From positions 1 to 45,122 of the IMG/VR virus record IMGVR_UViG_3300008113_000092: a stretch of DNA of 45,122 nucleotides. One strand, 5' to 3'. Below are positions 1 to 7,663 of the stretch, one piece after another. The number at the start of each line of letters is the position of its first letter. The stretch's first letter is position 1. The stretch is from a virus. The position numbers and the translations under genes were made by a program. A model generated the notes under the pieces. It made no database searches, was not told where the DNA came from, and worked only from the letters and a program-made list of their open reading frames with translations.

Positions 1-221
1 GTAAATCTTTCAAAAATCTGTGAATCTGTTATGATGTATGGTGGATTTTCTATAACTTCTAGTTTATGAAGTTTAGTAGTTAAGAATGGATCTAATGCAA
101 CTTTTAAAAGATATTCTAATTCTTTCGAATAATTATCCTTGATTAAATCCTGTTTTATTTTTTGAGAGCCATTTCCATTGGCAGATTCTACTTGTAATAG
201 AATTTGGAGTTCTTTATTCAT
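1..221 (-). CDS. Probable ATP-dependent DNA ligase, N-terminal fragment (cut by window edge)
   Basis: Only the first 73 or so codons lie in the window; the gene continues past position 1. The translation begins MNKELQILLQVESANGNGSQ and contains a helical stretch ending in a segment like DPFLTTKLHKLE. This fits the N-terminal helical domain of T4 gp30-type ligases, where a run of the type DNELLKRV...YNPFxTYGIKK precedes the adenylation domain. The catalytic lysine motif would lie outside the window, so the call rests on general resemblance only. The gene follows the first portal gene on the same strand after a 93-bp gap that holds an inverted repeat. It could also be another helical phage protein. 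Confidence 0.5.
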   Translation of the reverse strand, partial: MNKELQILLQVESANGNGSQKIKQDLIKDNYSKELEYLLKVALDPFLTTKLHKLEVIENPPYIITDSQIFERF

Positions 222-229
222 ATTTAAGT

Positions 230-300
230 TTTAGCTAATATAGTAATCGTTATCGAATAACAAAAATAATTCCTCAGATTATATTATTATATTAGCTAAA
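230..300. repeat. Inverted repeat in the ligase-portal gap
   Basis: The 13-nt arm TTTAGCTAATATA at 230-242 is repeated in inverted form at 288-300. The pairing extends imperfectly inward (GTAATC against GATTAT). The arms are separated by about 45 nt. There is no T-run typical of a terminator. It occupies most of the 93 bp between the portal stop and the ligase start, so it may be an operator-like site or a long RNA hairpin. Confidence 0.45.
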
Positions 301-314
301 TCCTATAAGTTTTC

Positions 315-1949
315 TTATGCTCCAGTTGCTGCTGCTTCCGGTTCGGTTGTTTCTGCTGCTGCAGGAGCTTCCTCTGCTGGAGCATCACCTGTACCACCAG
401 CTTCTTTACCTTGATCTTCCGCTTTTTTGACGTAAGATTTATTCATTCTAATATCTTCATAAGGAAGATCTAGCCATCTCTCTATCATAAAATCTTGGTC
501 AAAAAACTGTACCTCCTCCTCATTTATAGTTTCTTTGATTTCTGCTAGACCTGTTATGAAATCTATTTTCTTTATTAGTTGTTCAATTTCTCTAGATTCA
601 CCAAAAAGATTATCACTCTCGAATTTTACTCCTATTTGACTTCTAAATTCTGGATCATTTTTTAGGTCTGGAAAATCTAGACACATTTGTATCCACAGAG
701 GTTTTACAATAATCTCTTGGAATATAGATCGAAGTCTTGTTATGAATTTAGCAAATCTTACCTCGTCTCTCTCTGCACCATCAGCAGCTGTTTTGAAAAC
801 ATTGTTAGATCCCACACCAAATCTTGATGAGAATCTGTTATATGGTATCTTTGAATCTTGTCTTAGCTTGTTGTAGAAATATACAACAGAATCCATTACA
901 TTAAGATTAGGACCCTGTGCATTTAAAGTCTCTACTTTTACTGATTCTCCTCCCTGCTGAGGAAATAAATAGTTCTTATAGAATTGTAAATCTGGTCTAC
1001 CATTTATAGCTAGTTCACCGGAACTTGTATCAAGTTTTATATCCTCCTTATATGCAGTCATGAGTTCGCCTAAGGTTTCTTTTGCTTTCTGAGGAGCCTT
1101 ACTACCTATGGGAACAGTCATTTTAATCCTATATTGAGCATTCATTACGTTCCATATAATTCTGGAATGCTCCATTATTTTTAGTAAGTTGTATGATCTT
1201 ATTAATCTTTCTGAGTATGATACTCTAGATACTGCATTTGCCTTAGCATATGAAATATAAATTACTTGCGCATCTAGTAGTTTTCTTTGTCTTGTTGTTT
1301 CTCCGTAATATTGCCACCATATGGTTTCTCTTGTTCCGTCTGGTTTTTTTTCAACTGCAGGCGTCAAACTTACAGCATCTAATTCTTTAAATCCTACTAT
1401 ATCCTTTCCATCACTGGAATAAATTATTTCAAAAGCTAAGAATCCTTCAACTAATAATTGTCTAAAGTATTGCCATGCGCTTATTCCATTAGTGAAATTG
1501 TGCAGTACGTATAATTTCCTGAAATTTTTTCTCATAGCTTTTATCACATCATCCTTAAGATCCATATTCATCATGGCTGGATGACAGAAAAAGTTCTTTT
1601 CATCATAAACTATACCCTCGTCACATATTGTATCTAATATGTACTCTATCTCAGCATTTAGAGCAAATGTTCTTAAAAAGTCTCTCTTGAATGGATAGTC
1701 CTTATCAAAGTAAGCAATATATTTCCTATTGGTAGTATCCTGAGCAGCTATACTATAGATGAAATCCTCGTCATTATCTGTAAATCCGAATCTTTCTCTC
1801 ATATTGGCTTCGGATGCTCCTATTGCCATAGAGTCCTGGATAACCATATCCTTGTATTCCATCCCGAAAGATCCTAATCCACTAATAGTTTTTAAGATCC
1901 TAGAAATGTTAGGATTATTCTTGCCTATGTTGTCTAAAAATCCTGCCAT
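315..1949 (-). CDS. Portal vertex protein, gp20 family (copy A)
   Basis: This 544-residue protein matches the T4 gp20 portal family, the dodecameric ring at the capsid vertex through which DNA is packaged and which joins head to tail. Supporting segments are an N-terminal part with YIAYFDKDY and ILDTICDEGIVYDEKNF, a central part with SYSERLIRSYNLLKIMEHSR followed by the IIWNVMNAQYRIKMTVPIG strand and PQKAKETLGEL, and a C-terminal stem and crown part with DSKIPYNRF, EVRFAKFITRLRSIFQ and KPLWIQMCLDFPDL. These align with the gp20 regions that read RVxRAPERRVWYVDVG, PxxKAxxHM and DELTFAKFIRELQ. The C-terminus is rich in Ala and Glu and is probably disordered. A close paralogue lies 6 nt upstream on the same strand. 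Confidence 0.9.
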   Translation of the reverse strand: MAGFLDNIGKNNPNISRILKTISGLGSFGMEYKDMVIQDSMAIGASEANMRERFGFTDNDEDFIYSIAAQDTTNRKYIAYFDKDYPFKRDFLRTFALNAEIEYILDTICDEGIVYDEKNFFCHPAMMNMDLKDDVIKAMRKNFRKLYVLHNFTNGISAWQYFRQLLVEGFLAFEIIYSSDGKDIVGFKELDAVSLTPAVEKKPDGTRETIWWQYYGETTRQRKLLDAQVIYISYAKANAVSRVSYSERLIRSYNLLKIMEHSRIIWNVMNAQYRIKMTVPIGSKAPQKAKETLGELMTAYKEDIKLDTSSGELAINGRPDLQFYKNYLFPQQGGESVKVETLNAQGPNLNVMDSVVYFYNKLRQDSKIPYNRFSSRFGVGSNNVFKTAADGAERDEVRFAKFITRLRSIFQEIIVKPLWIQMCLDFPDLKNDPEFRSQIGVKFESDNLFGESREIEQLIKKIDFITGLAEIKETINEEEVQFFDQDFMIERWLDLPYEDIRMNKSYVKKAEDQGKEAGGTGDAPAEEAPAAAETTEPEAAATGA

Positions 1950-1955
1950 TATATT

Positions 1956-3566
1956 TTATAGTTTAAATTCTCCGCTGTCTCCAGATTCAGTAGATCCTCC
2001 TTCTTCACCTTCTGTTCCTGCTTCTTCTTCAGCTTTCTTTTTTTCTTCAGCGGCTTTTTTCTTAGCCTTAACATTATCTAATAAGTCCTGTCCTTTAACT
2101 CCTAGCCATCTATCAACTAGGAAATCCATATTGAAGTATTTTTTACCCTCTGAATTCATAAGTCCAGAGATCTTAATTATTTGATCTTTTCTAGCTAATA
2201 AAACTTCCATTTCTTTAGCTTCTCTGAATATATTTTCCTTTACGTAATCTAAACCGAACTCTGATTTAATTAAATAGTCTTTTTTCAGATGCGGAAAATC
2301 TAAACAAAATTGGACCCATAGGGGTTTCATTAATATGTCCTGGTATATTGACCTTAATCTGTTTATGAATTTAGCAAACCTTATTTCTTCCTGATCTAAG
2401 CCCTCTGCTGTAAATGTGATAGTACCCTCAGATCCTGATTCTTCCCTACCAAATCTAGTAGCAGGTATTTTGGAATCCATTCTTAGTTTGTTGGCAAAAT
2501 ATTTAAGAACTGTCGTATCGGAGAATGCTGTAGCATCTCCACCACCAGGCAAAGGCTGTATATCTGGAGTCCCGTTAGGTGATGAAGGCATTAGATAGTT
2601 TTTAAAGAATTGTATCTTTGGTCTACCATCAACTGTTAATTCCCCACTATCTGTATTCAATCTTATATCTTCTTTATATATAGACATAAGTTCTCCTAGG
2701 GTTTGTTTAGCTTTTTGTGGAGATCTAGTACCTATAGGAACTGTCATTGCCATCCTGTATGATGAGTTCATCACGTTCCATATAATACGTGTGTGTTCCA
2801 TGATTCTTAGCAAGTTGAATGATCTGATCATTCTCTCACAGTAGCTAACTCTGGATGATGTTCCACCTCCCTTTGCGTAACTTATATAGATTATTTGTGA
2901 ATCGTATAGTTTTCTTGTTAATGTAGGGTTATCTGGATATTGCATCCATATATCTACAAATGAACCGTCAGGCTGTGCTTCTACCGTCGGAACTAAAGAA
3001 GCAGGATCTAACTCCTTAAATCCTACAATATTTTTACCTTTCTTGTCAAATACAATCTCAAATGCTATTATACCATCAACTAAGAATTTTCTAAAAAGAT
3101 GCCAAGCTGATATGTCTTGATTGAATCCAAATAGGTTGTATATTTCCTTATATCTTTTCTGAACTTTCTCGTATGTCTCTTCGTCCACATCCTCGTGATT
3201 CATGAAAGAAAAATACGACCAGAAGTTCTTTTCGTCATAGACTATGGACTCGTCGCATATAGTATCTAAAATAAATTCTATCTCTGGGTTTTGTGCAAAA
3301 CCTTGTAAATAGTGTCTTTTGTTTTTATAATCCTTATCAAAATAAGCAATATATTGTTTTGTAGTAGTATCCGCTCTTCTTAAACCAAATAGAAAAGATT
3401 CATCCTTAATTCCACCTTTTTGTAAAAACTGAGCTTCTGTTATACCTACAGCTTGCGAATTTTTAACAACAAGATCCTCGTAGGCCATACCAAAGCTACT
3501 TACCTTCTTGATATTTTCTATTATGGAATTGAAAAAAGATTTTTTATCGTCAGTAAACCCTGCCAT
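1956..3566 (-). CDS. Portal vertex protein, gp20 family (copy B)
   Basis: This 536-residue protein is a full-length paralogue of the next gene downstream and keeps the same blocks: YIAYFDKDY, ILDTICDESIVYDEKNF, SYCERMIRSFNLLRIMEHTR, PQKAKQTLGELMSIYKEDIR, DSKIPATRF, EEIRFAKFINRLRSIYQDI and KPLWVQFCLDFPHL. Neither copy shows truncation or an internal stop. The C-terminal tail is Lys/Glu-rich and then Gly/Ser-rich. The two portal genes are 6 nt apart and must be co-transcribed. A GATATATA element lies 19 nt before this start. T4 has a single portal gene, so one copy may be structural and the other may form a mixed ring or have another role. The sequence does not say which. Confidence 0.88.
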   Translation of the reverse strand: MAGFTDDKKSFFNSIIENIKKVSSFGMAYEDLVVKNSQAVGITEAQFLQKGGIKDESFLFGLRRADTTTKQYIAYFDKDYKNKRHYLQGFAQNPEIEFILDTICDESIVYDEKNFWSYFSFMNHEDVDEETYEKVQKRYKEIYNLFGFNQDISAWHLFRKFLVDGIIAFEIVFDKKGKNIVGFKELDPASLVPTVEAQPDGSFVDIWMQYPDNPTLTRKLYDSQIIYISYAKGGGTSSRVSYCERMIRSFNLLRIMEHTRIIWNVMNSSYRMAMTVPIGTRSPQKAKQTLGELMSIYKEDIRLNTDSGELTVDGRPKIQFFKNYLMPSSPNGTPDIQPLPGGGDATAFSDTTVLKYFANKLRMDSKIPATRFGREESGSEGTITFTAEGLDQEEIRFAKFINRLRSIYQDILMKPLWVQFCLDFPHLKKDYLIKSEFGLDYVKENIFREAKEMEVLLARKDQIIKISGLMNSEGKKYFNMDFLVDRWLGVKGQDLLDNVKAKKKAAEEKKKAEEEAGTEGEEGGSTESGDSGEFKL

Positions 3567-4159
3567 TAAACTTGTGAATTTTTATTATATATCTCATTTA
3601 ACTGGGTCCCTTCAATTGACCTAGTATCCAGATATACTATCTTAGTCCAATCATGGAAAGGAATTTCAATAACGTCCCTTACTTTTTTTAAATCCCATGA
3701 TCTATATGAATGCTTAAATGGTATTCCTTTAAGAATTGTATCAAGAATCTGGTACTCAGTCCTTAGAGGTATTTGGCCTCTTTGTTCCCCATTATCTGAC
3801 ATTTTGATGTTTTTTTCTATCTGGTCATGGAAAACACTCTGTATTCTAGTAAAGAATGCAAGCCTAAATATGGGTGGAATTAATATCAGATCCATACCCA
3901 TAAATAGATTTTTATTTTCGTAATTTTGATATCCTGTAAAAAATATTACAGGTCTTTTATTAATATAACTTTTGCCTTTATCAAGTTTATCATTATATTC
4001 GAATGAGTATACTTTACCTGGTAAAAAATTTAATGGACTAAATTGATCTTTTTGATTTATATAATTTTTTGTCCAATGTAGAAATGATGCCTCCGTTAAA
4101 GATGATAAACCAGATACAGATAACTTATAATCTTCGAATGATTTTTTAAACTGTTCCAT
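3566..4159 (-). CDS. Conserved phage protein, possibly gp2-like DNA-end or neck protein
   Basis: A 197-residue protein between gp4 and the portal pair. Its stop overlaps the portal B start and its start overlaps the gp4 stop, so the four genes are translationally packed. Visible blocks are LPGKVYSFEYNDK, RPVIFFTGYQ and FMGMDLILIPPIFRLAFF. A layout of the type PGKxYxFxY...P(L/V)I...GLxLxxLPP recurs in small structural proteins of T4-like phages. In T4 the DNA-end protector gene 2 neighbours gene 4, which makes gp2 a candidate by position. I cannot assign it by sequence. No membrane segment or catalytic motif is seen. Confidence 0.4.
   Translation of the reverse strand: MEQFKKSFEDYKLSVSGLSSLTEASFLHWTKNYINQKDQFSPLNFLPGKVYSFEYNDKLDKGKSYINKRPVIFFTGYQNYENKNLFMGMDLILIPPIFRLAFFTRIQSVFHDQIEKNIKMSDNGEQRGQIPLRTEYQILDTILKGIPFKHSYRSWDLKKVRDVIEIPFHDWTKIVYLDTRSIEGTQLNEIYNKNSQV
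3586..3593 (-). promoter_or_regulatory. GATATATA promoter-like element before portal copy B
   Basis: GATATATA on the minus strand with 19 nt between it and the ATG at 3566, followed by ATAAAAATTC. It lies inside the end of the preceding gene. The spacing matches that before four other genes. Confidence 0.5.
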
Positions 4160-4644
4160 TATCTAAGTATAAAGCTCTCGTTAATGGCACCGAATTTATA
4201 TCCTCTATCCTTTGCAAATCTAGTAGCTGCTTCAAATTTGGCTCTATTCGTTATCCAGGTCTTTAATTTCTCGTTATACGATCTTATTTTTTTCTCCGTT
4301 AAGTTTCCTACTGGTTCTTTTGGTCTTTTGTGTAGTGCGTACTGATCTTCCGGTTTTATTTCGATTAACCAGTTTTCTATAGAATCCCCTTTTTGTACTT
4401 GTATATAATAATCAACAAAATATTTATGTTCTTTCTTGTCGATTGGCGACCAATAAGGAATGCAAGTGGGTTCCGAACTCCATTTAACTATATTGGGATT
4501 GATATCACAATACTGACAGAATTTCCTTTCCCAAGAACTTCTATAGATGATGCTGTGTATATCACCAATATACTTCAATGGATTTACTGGAAAATACTTT
4601 CCAGATTTCCACTTTCCATTAGGCTTTAACTTCTTTATATCCAC
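4159..4644 (-). CDS. Head completion protein, gp4 (gp50) family
   Basis: A 161-residue protein close in length to T4 gp4. It carries the diagnostic order NPLKYIGDIHSIIYRSSWE, FCQYCDINPNIVKWSSEP, PYWSPIDKKEHKYFVDYY, WLIEIKPEDQ, YNEKLKTWITNRAKFEAA and FAKDRGYKFGAINE. T4 gp4 has the parallel blocks YHGDPTNIIYRSSWE, IPYxSPVDxxxHRYFVDF, KYLVEIKP and TWxVNxAKWxAA. The D-x(n)-EIK arrangement is the nuclease-like core of this family, which acts on the filled head before tail joining. The family identity is firm. The biochemical role is less well understood. Confidence 0.9.
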   Translation of the reverse strand: MDIKKLKPNGKWKSGKYFPVNPLKYIGDIHSIIYRSSWERKFCQYCDINPNIVKWSSEPTCIPYWSPIDKKEHKYFVDYYIQVQKGDSIENWLIEIKPEDQYALHKRPKEPVGNLTEKKIRSYNEKLKTWITNRAKFEAATRFAKDRGYKFGAINESFILR

Positions 4645-4646
4645 AA

Positions 4647-5003
4647 TTATACATTGTAATTGGAATTCTCTTCTCTAACTATTCTTGAGAAAGGTATAGT
4701 TTTAGGAGCTTTTGGTGGATGTATTTTTTTCCAACCTTTTTTCATTCCGTTATGTGCTATTTGTGATATGAAAGCGAAAGGATTATCAGATTTCTCTGGA
4801 TCGTATCTATTCCAATATTTTATTAGATCTTCTAATCCTGAGGATATACAGTCTTCACGGTCTTCGTTATCTCTATAGGAATGTGTCTTAGACATACCGT
4901 TTACTATAAGGGTAAACATTTTTACGGTTTCGTCTGTTAATTGACCTTTCTCTTTACTTTCTTGAAGAGCTCTTTTTAGTTCTTTGTTTTTTACGTAGAT
5001 CAT
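4647..5003 (-). CDS. Late sigma factor, gp55 family (short form)
   Basis: A 118-residue protein with the gp55 pattern. The N-terminus YVKNKELKRALQESK corresponds to T4 YVNNKELLQAI. A middle helix DREDCISSGLEDLIKYWNRY and the block DNPFAFISQIAHNGMKKGWK correspond to T4 KNPHAYITQACFNAFVQRI, the sigma region-2-like part that binds RNA polymerase and melts late promoters. T4 gp55 is 185 residues and ends in a hydrophobic/acidic sliding-clamp-binding tail. This protein stops at SRIVREENSNYNV with no such tail. Its ATG overlaps the preceding stop (TAATG), so it is probably translationally coupled to the upstream frame. It lies amid head genes. Confidence 0.75.
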   Translation of the reverse strand: MIYVKNKELKRALQESKEKGQLTDETVKMFTLIVNGMSKTHSYRDNEDREDCISSGLEDLIKYWNRYDPEKSDNPFAFISQIAHNGMKKGWKKIHPPKAPKTIPFSRIVREENSNYNV

Positions 5004-5251
5004 TATTTTTCTGGGATATTATTTTGGAGTTTTTCTATCTGTTGTTCTAAATTTACCCTTAATTCATCCAAATTTTTCCTAGAATTTCTAATTGTCTCTA
5101 TACCTATTTTACCATTTTCTTCGCTAGAAGTTTCCAATTCTTTTATTTTTTCCAGACAATCTTTTAAATCGTCCAAAACAAAAATGAGTCTGTTTCCAAT
5201 TCCTTCTTCGGGATTTTCAACAGACTCAGATATTTTTTTTGATGTATTTAC
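5003..5251 (-). CDS. Coiled-coil frame without ATG; likely frameshift extension of the 774-residue protein
   Basis: An 82-codon frame ends in TAA overlapping the gp55 ATG. It reads as ordinary protein (NPEEGIGNRLIFVLDDLKDC, then ELETSSEENGK and LRVNLEQQIEKLQ), rich in heptad-like Leu/Ile with Glu and Lys. It contains no ATG. The only in-frame alternatives are ATA, ATT or a TTG at 5176. It lies in the -1 frame relative to the 774-residue gene, directly after the heptamer A_AAA_AAG. I therefore read it as a C-terminal extension made by -1 frameshifting or by slippage on the A9 run. Independent start at a rare ATA or TTG is the alternative. Confidence 0.55.
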   Translation of the reverse strand, partial: VNTSKKISESVENPEEGIGNRLIFVLDDLKDCLEKIKELETSSEENGKIGIETIRNSRKNLDELRVNLEQQIEKLQNNIPEK

Positions 5252-7572
5252 TTTTTTTTTCTTTTCGCTCCTGGAGCAGATGAAAGGTTTGCTACCTTAT
5301 CATCCTCTGCAAATCTACTTCCGTTCTTTTTGCTATGTCCTTGTGGATCTGCGAAATTGAAATCGTCCTCATCCTCCATAAACTTCTTAGGTTTTGCAGT
5401 TTTTGGATTAGGAGCTTTTTCTATGTGAGAATTTTTTTGGTTCTCCTTAAGAGTTGCCAAATTCATATTTTTATTATCTTCGATAAATTTAGCTGATCCT
5501 TTAACTGAAGCACTTGGTGCTTTAGCAAGATCTAAATTAGAAAGATCATCTATAAATTTTTTACCTCCTTTACCTGATTTCTTATTAGGAAGATCTGCTA
5601 AGTTTGCAGTTTTAGATTTAACACCTCTTCCAGTTATAGGAGCTTTTCTTCCAGATCTAGGAGTATCTGCCATAGTTCCTTTTTGGTCGTCTATAAACTT
5701 AGCTGATGATCCTGTCTTTCTATCTGGAGCTGATGCCATATATTTTTTAGATAAGCTTTCGATTCTCGAATCTCTATGTTTACCCCCATTAGTACCAGGT
5801 GCTTCCGCAAAATTTTGGCTAGACTCGTTTGTGTATTCAAGATCCATATCTGGTGTCTTGATATCATATCGATTAACCTCGTCATCTAAGTCCTCAACGT
5901 CAGAGAAGAAATATTCTCCAGTCTTTCCTTCTTGAAATAGTATAGTGTAAGTTTTTGAATTTCCATCAACTCCTATTACTCTACCTTTATTTCCATTTCT
6001 TTTGATTCTAACTTCAGTATCAATAGGATATCCAAGATCTTCATTTACTGAAGGAATCTCCTTAGCATATTTTTCAAATCTCGAAATCTCAACATTGATT
6101 TGGTTCCAACGATCCTTAAGATTGTCTAATTCTTCTTCAATACCTTCCTCTAATGCAATAAATTCTGAAGATCTGTTAAGTAATGGATTAGCTTCTTTAG
6201 CGTTAGCTAATTTATTTAATTCATTTTCTAATATTTCGATATTTTTAACTATTTCGTTCTTATCGTTCTTCATCACGCTTAGGAAAGCTTTTTCACCTTC
6301 TAAAAATTCTGTTAAAGATTCCGATATATCATATTTAATAAAATCTTGAACTATATTAATTGCCTGTGTTGCATTAGCTTCATATATTCTGTTTAATTTC
6401 ATTGCTGGATTAACAGTTTGTACATATATTTTAGATGATGTCTTAAATATGTTAGCTTCAACACCTTCATAAACCTTAGATCTAATTTTCTTTCCAAAAT
6501 CTAGATCTACGATTTCGTCAGAATTATTTACTATATAGACAGCTTTATTAATTCTATTATTAGAGCTTTCCAGTAAATTGTTTGTAGAAATACTAACAGC
6601 TACAGGAACGTCCTCTTCTCTTATCTTTTTACCATCAAAATAGATTTCTTTAGATTCGTTAGCAAATACGATCTCTACCTTATTATTTCCTAGGTTTAAT
6701 GAGATTTTATTATTGTCAATTTTAACGTCTCTGTCATCTATAATATTAGATTGATTAGCTAAAATTTCGGGAACTTCTTCCATTTGGCATTCCTCGATAG
6801 TTCCCTCATTCTCGTTAATTTTTAAGAATTTTCCAGACGAATAAAATAATGTTTCGTTCTCGTTTACGTAAATAGGAGAATATAAATTCTTAACCTCGCA
6901 TACATTATTATCAAATCCTACATTAAATTTACCAGAATTTTCATTCTCGTAGATTGATAAGAAACTAACTAGGTTTCTAACCATAGGATTGAATCCGAAT
7001 CTTTTAATTCCATGAATAAGAGAATCTGTAGTTCTATTCTCAGAAACTAACCAATTTTTCATTTGATCTGTAGCGTCAGAGAAAAGTTCTCTACCTGGAG
7101 CATTTTTCATAGACTCGTAAGTTTTAAGAACCTCGATCTCTCTTCTTCTAGAATCGTATGTATTAGTTAAGTTTTCTAAAACCGGAGTAACTGAAGTTTC
7201 CCATGAAAAAGATCTAAGATCATTAAGAAAATCACCAAAAACGAAAGCTTCTGATATACCTTTTGATACTAATATATGATCATACTTATTTAAAAACATT
7301 TTACCTGCCGGAAGATCATTTAGTGATGAATTCTTCAAAGCTGCAACTGTATTAATAAGACCAAAAGTAAATTCTGTTCTTGGTTTAGACTTAGCAGAGA
7401 TATCAGTAATCTGCGATTCGTTAAGCATTTGAGCAGTAGCTCCGTTAAGGAAAGAAGAAGCAACAGGTGCTTTTTGTGCTTCTAATCCTGCCCATTCTCT
7501 TAAAGAATCTGCGGCCTTTTTAGAAGTCTCCATGTTTAGTCTGTTGATTTCTGGATTAATATTGTTTTCCAT
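5248..7572 (-). CDS. Large repeat-tailed protein, probable virion component, function unknown
   Basis: A 774-residue protein with no recognised family. Residues 1-420 look globular and mixed. Residues 420-520 are strongly helical (NEIVKNIEILENELNKL, EEGIEEELDNLKDRW). Residues 530-580 form a small beta-rich, KOW/SH3-like patch (DTEVRIKRNGNKGRVIGVDG). From residue 587 to the end is a basic, disordered-looking tail with five motifs of the type (K/R)F(I/M/A)(D/E)D, each followed by an LA-x-x-P-like motif. It lies in the head-gene block upstream of gp55 and gp4. A GATATATA element precedes it by 19 nt, which suggests late expression. A scaffold, internal head protein or linker protein would fit. 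Its stop directly follows a slippery A-run. Confidence 0.7.
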   Translation of the reverse strand: MENNINPEINRLNMETSKKAADSLREWAGLEAQKAPVASSFLNGATAQMLNESQITDISAKSKPRTEFTFGLINTVAALKNSSLNDLPAGKMFLNKYDHILVSKGISEAFVFGDFLNDLRSFSWETSVTPVLENLTNTYDSRRREIEVLKTYESMKNAPGRELFSDATDQMKNWLVSENRTTDSLIHGIKRFGFNPMVRNLVSFLSIYENENSGKFNVGFDNNVCEVKNLYSPIYVNENETLFYSSGKFLKINENEGTIEECQMEEVPEILANQSNIIDDRDVKIDNNKISLNLGNNKVEIVFANESKEIYFDGKKIREEDVPVAVSISTNNLLESSNNRINKAVYIVNNSDEIVDLDFGKKIRSKVYEGVEANIFKTSSKIYVQTVNPAMKLNRIYEANATQAINIVQDFIKYDISESLTEFLEGEKAFLSVMKNDKNEIVKNIEILENELNKLANAKEANPLLNRSSEFIALEEGIEEELDNLKDRWNQINVEISRFEKYAKEIPSVNEDLGYPIDTEVRIKRNGNKGRVIGVDGNSKTYTILFQEGKTGEYFFSDVEDLDDEVNRYDIKTPDMDLEYTNESSQNFAEAPGTNGGKHRDSRIESLSKKYMASAPDRKTGSSAKFIDDQKGTMADTPRSGRKAPITGRGVKSKTANLADLPNKKSGKGGKKFIDDLSNLDLAKAPSASVKGSAKFIEDNKNMNLATLKENQKNSHIEKAPNPKTAKPKKFMEDEDDFNFADPQGHSKKNGSRFAEDDKVANLSSAPGAKRKKK
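5251..5260 (-). promoter_or_regulatory. Candidate -1 slippery site A_AAA_AAG
   Basis: On the minus strand nine A residues are followed by G, directly before the TAA stop of the 774-residue gene. In the zero frame the last two codons are AAA AAG preceded by A, the same heptamer used in E. coli dnaX. Slipping by -1 leads into the open 82-codon frame. A run of nine A residues also permits transcriptional slippage. Confidence 0.5.
5251..5814 (-). repeat. C-terminal motif repeats in the 774-residue protein
   Basis: The region codes for residues 587-774. F-(I/M/A)-(D/E)-D motifs occur at about residues 626, 673, 696, 731 and 754. Each is followed 7-12 residues later by an LA/FA/MA motif, often ending in AP (NFAEAP, MASAP, MADTP, NLADLP, DLAKAP, NLSSAP). 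Basic Ser/Gly/Lys linkers separate the units. Spacing varies from 23 to 47 residues, so these are linear motif repeats and not a rigid fold. Confidence 0.65.
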
Positions 7573-7591
7573 TTGTTTATTGCTTTTTTAG

Positions 7592-7599
7592 TATATATC
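7592..7599 (-). promoter_or_regulatory. GATATATA promoter-like element before the 774-residue gene
   Basis: GATATATAC on the minus strand with 19 nt to the ATG at 7572, in a 91-bp intergenic gap that holds no other visible feature. Confidence 0.55.
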
Positions 7600-7663
7600 T
7601 ATTCTTTTTTAGATTTCTTTTATATATTCTATTGATGTCGTTTATTGGTTTATGATAGGATTT

